Assembly: GCA_902762335.1 (NCBI GenBank)
Contig: CACWNZ010000040.1
Location: 1 to 8,865, forward strand
Length of the DNA: 8,865 nucleotides
From: an uncultured Ruminococcus sp.
Lineage (GTDB): Bacteria > Bacillota > Clostridia > Oscillospirales > Acutalibacteraceae
Reading direction: 5' to 3'
In this document: positions 6,061-8,865 of the stretch, piece by piece
Position numbering within the stretch: the stretch's first letter is position 1
How the letters are laid out: every line of letters begins with the position of its first letter
Position numbers and translations under genes: made by a program
The notes under the pieces: generated by a model
Databases searched by the model: none
The model's input: the letters and a program-made list of their open reading frames with translations, nothing else
Told to the model about the DNA's origin: nothing

Positions 6061-6542
6061 TTCTCTTCCTCCATTCTGTCGGCTATCTTTTTTCTTGCCC
6101 TGTGATAAGTTACGCACGCCCAATTCGCGCTTTTTCCGAACATCGACCCTATCTCCTCAAAGCTCAGTCCGGCAAACACTCTCCACATAAAGACCTCCTT
6201 GTAGGTCTCGTCAAGCTCATGAAGATGCCTTTTTATCCGCATCGCCTCGTCATGGTCGATAACTCCGTCCTCTACCCCGCAGGAGAGCTCATAATTCGCT
6301 ATCTCGTCGTCAAGAGATACCTCTCTGCGGTGCTTTCTTTTATATTTGGAATAGAGGTTTTTTGCTATCCCGCACAGCCAGGTGCTGACGCTGCATTCTC
6401 CGCGGAACGTGCCTATTTTCTTCATAGCCGCAAAAAACGTCTCGCTCGTTATCTCCTCGGCAATATCAACACTGCCCGAAAGCTTCAGCATATACAAATA
6501 GACGTTCTTGAAATATCGCTCGTACAGCTCCTCGATCTGCAT
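6057..6542 (-). CDS. ECF-type RNA polymerase sigma factor
   Basis: This 161-residue sigma-70-family factor has only the two ECF domains. Region 2 (about 7-70) includes DIAEEITSETFFAAM (26-40), FRGECSVSTWLCGIAKN (46-62) and a basic tail. Region 4 (about 105-155) carries the helix-turn-helix LSFEEIGSMFGKSANWACVTYHRA (126-149, quoted here in two motifs: LSFEEIGSMF and SANWACVTYHRA). Cys143 stands where I recall Arg in related NWARVT-type sigma factors. The ATG has a near-perfect SD (AGGAGG, 6552-6557) 9 bases upstream. The stop overlaps the anti-sigma start, so both proteins are made together. Many such factors drive their own operon, but I could not identify a convincing self-type promoter. The target genes are unknown. 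The adjacent ABC exporter is a candidate by position only. Confidence 0.92.
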   Translation of the reverse strand: MQIEELYERYFKNVYLYMLKLSGSVDIAEEITSETFFAAMKKIGTFRGECSVSTWLCGIAKNLYSKYKRKHRREVSLDDEIANYELSCGVEDGVIDHDEAMRIKRHLHELDETYKEVFMWRVFAGLSFEEIGSMFGKSANWACVTYHRARKKIADRMEEEK

Positions 6543-6609
6543 ACGTCACCACCTCCTTTATCTGTTAGTACCGCGAAGCTCGGTTATCTTACAATATTTT
6601 TCACCGTCA

Positions 6610-6625
6610 CAAAAAAGTTTTTTTG
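6610..6625. repeat. A/T dyad upstream of the sigma gene
   Basis: CAAAAAA (6610-6616) and TTTTTTG (6619-6625) are perfect inverted arms with a 2-base centre. They lie about 70 bases upstream of the sigma start codon, just beyond the stretch TGTGACGG...TAAGAT on the minus strand that is the only promoter-like sequence I see. It could be an operator or an UP-like element, or just homopolymer bias. Confidence 0.3.
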
Positions 6626-6668
6626 ATCGGCAGTCTACAGAATTCCGCAGAAAACCTTATAAGCCCGA

Positions 6669-6703
6669 CGGGAGCGGCATCAGTTATTATGATGCCGCTC
6701 CCG
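6669..6703 (-). terminator. Long hairpin downstream of the ABC exporter operon
   Basis: CGGGAGCGGCATC (6669-6681) pairs perfectly with GATGCCGCTCCCG (6691-6703), and A6682-T6690 adds a 14th pair around a 7-base loop. It lies 16 bases beyond the ABC stop codon in the minus direction. No T-run follows on the minus strand, where the sequence continues TCGGGCTTATAAGG. It may be a weak terminator, or a 3'-end stabilising or processing structure that allows some read-through into the sigma gene. Confidence 0.6.
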
Positions 6704-6719
6704 CCCCCGTTTATCCGAA

Positions 6720-8483
6720 TTATTTATTTGATGCGAACTGCGAATTATAAAGCTGCGTATAGAAGCCGTTTTTCGCCATGAGCTCGGTGTGGCTGCCCTG
6801 CTCTATGATATGACCGTCCTTCATGACGAGTATCACGTCGGCGTTCTTTATGGTCGAAAGCCTGTGAGCAACGATAAAGCTCGTTCTGCCCTTCATCATT
6901 CTGTTGAACGCCTCCTGTATCTTCAGCTCGGTACGGGTATCTATGCTGCTGGTCGCCTCGTCAAGTATCAGCATGGGCGGGTCGCAGAGCATTACCCTCG
7001 CTATGCACATGAGCTGTCTCTGACCCTGAGAGAGATTGGAGCCCTCCTCGGTTATCATGGTATCGTAGCCCTGCGGCAGTCTCTCTATAAAACGGCTGAT
7101 AAACGCCTTTTTCGCCGCCGCCTTTACCTCGTCGATTCCTGCGTCCGGCTTGCCGTAGGCTATGTTGTCCCTTATCGTAGCGTTGTAGAGCCAGCTTTCC
7201 TGAAGCACCATGCCGAAAAGCGAGCGCAGGTCGTCACGCTTCATATCGTAAATGCTGGTGCCGTCTATTTTTATATCGCCGCCCGTAACGTCATAGAAGC
7301 GCATGAGCAGATTGATAAAGGTAGTCTTTCCGCAGCCGGTGGGACCTACTATGGCGATCCTGCTGCCCGCCGGTACGTGAAGCTCAAAGTCTGTAATAAG
7401 CGGCTTATCGGGAGAATAGGAAAAGCTTATCCTGTCTATATCTATCCTGCCCCTGTGCGCCGTCAGCTCTGCGGGCTTTTCGGGGTCGGGGAGCTGATCC
7501 TCGCTGTCGAGTATATCAAAAACACGGTCTGCGCCCGCAAGAGCGGACTGAAGCTGCGGTATAACGCCCGTGACCTCGTTAAAGGGCTTGGTATATTGGT
7601 TTGCGTATGTAATGAAGGCGGCTATCTGCCCGACGGTCAGCCCGCCGTTTATAACGCTGAGAGCGCCCGATATGCACACCGCCGTAGTCACAAGACCGTT
7701 TACGAAGCGCGTGCTCGGATTTGCAAGGGACGAATAGAACTGCGACTTCTGTCCGCAGACCCGCAGCCTTTCGTTTATCTCCTCAAAGCCTCTCTGCGAC
7801 TGCTCCTCATATCCGAACGCCTTTACCAATTTCTGCTGACCGACATATTCCTCTATGTAGGAGCTCAGCTCGCCCTGTGTTGCCGACTGTCTGCGGAACT
7901 GCTTTTGCGAGAGCCTTGTAATAAACGCCGCCACGAACATCGAGAGCGGTGTAATTATAACTACCACGAGAGCTATAACGTAATTCATCATTATCATGAA
8001 CGCAAGGGTGCATACTATCATCACCGCGCCCGAGAAAAGCTGTGTCAGACCCTGCAAAAGACCGTCGCCTATGCTCTCGGTATCGTTTATTATACGGCTG
8101 ATGAGATCCCCGTGCGGGTGACCGTCTATCATCTTAAGCGGCACGGAATTGAATTTTGCGAACACCTCGCTCCTTATGTCCCTTACCGTAAAATAAGCCG
8201 CCGTATTTATAAAAATACCCATGAGCCATTGGAATACGGCGCAGGCGGCTATCGTAAATGCCGTGAGCATGATGAAGAAGCCTGCCGCCTCAAAGTCGAC
8301 ATCTCCCTGTGTGACTATATTGTCTATAGCGCAGCCTATCAGCACGGGGGCGGTAAGGGTCATCACGACATACAGCACCGCGAATATCATTGCGAATATC
8401 AGGCTTTTCTTATAGGGCGCGGCATAGTGCATTATGCGCTTTACCGTGTGCTTTTTCGGCTTTTGTTTCTTCTTTGAAGTCAT
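6720..8483 (-). CDS. ABC exporter half-transporter, catalytic-site subunit (TM288/BmrD-like)
   Basis: This 587-residue half-transporter fuses an exporter membrane domain (about 20-310, six predicted helices starting near 27, 66, 145, 167, 255 and 283) to an ATPase domain (about 345-585). ATPase motifs are Walker A GPTGCGKTT (380-388), Q-loop Gln428, signature LSQGQ (484-488), Walker B MLILDEA (504-510) with catalytic Glu509, D-loop SSID (512-515) and H-loop His540. Walker A/B are canonical but the signature is not (Gln for the first Gly), as in the second subunit of heterodimeric exporters such as TM287/288. It overlaps the upstream subunit by one base (TGATG) and has a strong AGGAGGTGG site, so the two are coupled. 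Drug, peptide or lipid export is the family range; the substrate cannot be told from sequence. Confidence 0.93.
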   Translation of the reverse strand: MTSKKKQKPKKHTVKRIMHYAAPYKKSLIFAMIFAVLYVVMTLTAPVLIGCAIDNIVTQGDVDFEAAGFFIMLTAFTIAACAVFQWLMGIFINTAAYFTVRDIRSEVFAKFNSVPLKMIDGHPHGDLISRIINDTESIGDGLLQGLTQLFSGAVMIVCTLAFMIMMNYVIALVVVIITPLSMFVAAFITRLSQKQFRRQSATQGELSSYIEEYVGQQKLVKAFGYEEQSQRGFEEINERLRVCGQKSQFYSSLANPSTRFVNGLVTTAVCISGALSVINGGLTVGQIAAFITYANQYTKPFNEVTGVIPQLQSALAGADRVFDILDSEDQLPDPEKPAELTAHRGRIDIDRISFSYSPDKPLITDFELHVPAGSRIAIVGPTGCGKTTFINLLMRFYDVTGGDIKIDGTSIYDMKRDDLRSLFGMVLQESWLYNATIRDNIAYGKPDAGIDEVKAAAKKAFISRFIERLPQGYDTMITEEGSNLSQGQRQLMCIARVMLCDPPMLILDEATSSIDTRTELKIQEAFNRMMKGRTSFIVAHRLSTIKNADVILVMKDGHIIEQGSHTELMAKNGFYTQLYNSQFASNK

Positions 8484-8865
8484 CAGTTCTCCACCTCCTC
8501 CGCTCTGAGCTGAGAGAGACAGATCTCCCTGTAGACCCCGCAGTCCGCAAAAAGCTCGTTGTGCGTGCCTATGCCCGCTATCTCGCCGCCGTCAAGAACG
8601 ATTATCATATCTGCATATCGCACCGTGCCTACACGCTGGGATACCATTATGACCGTCATTCCCTGTGTTTCATCGTGCAGTGCCTTTCGCAGCGCCGCAT
8701 CGGTGGCAAAATCAAGAGCGCTGGCGCTGTCGTCAAGAATCAGTATCTCGTGCTGAGCTACAAGGGCTCTTGCAATGGTAAGACGCTGGCGCTGTCCTCC
8801 CGACAGGTTTTTACCGCCTGCGGTTATCATTCTGCCAGTTCCCTCAGGCTGTTTATGTACGAATT
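8483..8865 (-). CDS. ABC exporter half-transporter, degenerate-site subunit (3' part only)
   Basis: This is the C-terminal end of a second half-transporter ATPase domain. The reading frame is open to the window end, so the start and the membrane domain lie outside; about 126 codons are present. The signature is canonical LSGGQ (8806-8792). Walker B is ILILDDSASALD, where the catalytic Glu is replaced by Asp (codon 8731-8729). The H-loop reads VSQRV, with Gln (codon 8638-8636) in place of His. These changes mark the subunit that supplies the degenerate ATP site in heterodimeric exporters (TM287/BmrC type). They complement the canonical Walker B and odd signature of the 587-residue partner. The stop codon shares one base with the partner's ATG. 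Confidence 0.9.
   Translation of the reverse strand, partial: FVHKQPEGTGRMITAGGKNLSGGQRQRLTIARALVAQHEILILDDSASALDFATDAALRKALHDETQGMTVIMVSQRVGTVRYADMIIVLDGGEIAGIGTHNELFADCGVYREICLSQLRAEEVEN

Noticed and set aside
6061..6123. Longer N-terminus for the anti-sigma protein (adds 21 residues).
   Set aside because: It would overlap the sigma gene by over 60 bases. The ATG at 6060 has both an SD and the typical ATGA overlap.
6543..6630. Self-regulated ECF promoter for the sigma gene (TGTGAC and TAAGAT on the minus strand).
   Set aside because: The spacing of about 14 bases and the poor -10 do not fit a known pattern well enough to annotate.
6789..8477. A 562-codon open frame on the plus strand opposite the ABC gene.
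   Set aside because: It is the mirror of the ABC gene's codon use. It has no SD, no recognisable domain and an odd Tyr/His/Arg-rich composition, while the minus strand has all ABC motifs.

Overview
The window looks like chromosomal DNA from a low-to-mid GC Gram-positive bacterium of the Ruminococcus/Oscillospiraceae type. The evidence is strong AGGAGG Shine-Dalgarno sites, a dimeric (alpha2) glycyl-tRNA synthetase, a class 1B dihydroorotate dehydrogenase with its PyrK partner, a secreted DHHW-family lipoprotein and a zinc-finger anti-sigma/ECF sigma pair. The genus is inferred from general protein style and has not been tested by a search.

Layout. (1) 1-1139, minus strand: pyrK followed by the 5' part of pyrD (cut by the window start), the electron-transfer and catalytic subunits of an NAD-dependent dihydroorotate dehydrogenase in pyrimidine synthesis. 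(2) 1140-1314: a divergent control region with a promoter for each direction and an 8-bp inverted repeat over the pyrK -35 box. (3) 1315-2739, plus strand: glyS and its terminator. (4) 2827-4174, plus strand: a monocistronic DHHW/AlgX-like lipoprotein gene with a full-consensus promoter and a strong terminator. (5) 4225-5366, plus strand: ilvE (branched-chain aminotransferase), also monocistronic with a full-consensus promoter and a terminator. (6) 5401-6542, minus strand: an ECF sigma factor gene and its membrane anti-sigma gene, translationally coupled through an ATGA overlap. (7) 6669-8865, minus strand: a two-gene heterodimeric ABC exporter. The first subunit is cut by the window end. The second is complete and followed by a long hairpin.

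Most of the window is ordinary housekeeping metabolism: pyrimidine synthesis, tRNA charging and branched-chain amino acids, each with its own compact promoter and terminator. The left part of the minus strand beyond ilvE is an envelope-sensing and export block: a sigma/anti-sigma switch directly downstream of an asymmetric ABC exporter, whose two ATP sites are predicted to be one catalytic and one degenerate. I see no mobile element, CRISPR array, tRNA, rRNA or riboswitch. I do not see a convincing undescribed multi-gene system. The items most worth a second look are the orphan DHHW lipoprotein, the possible pseudoknot in its terminator, the dyad over the pyr promoter, and the unusual residue in the sigma factor's recognition helix.
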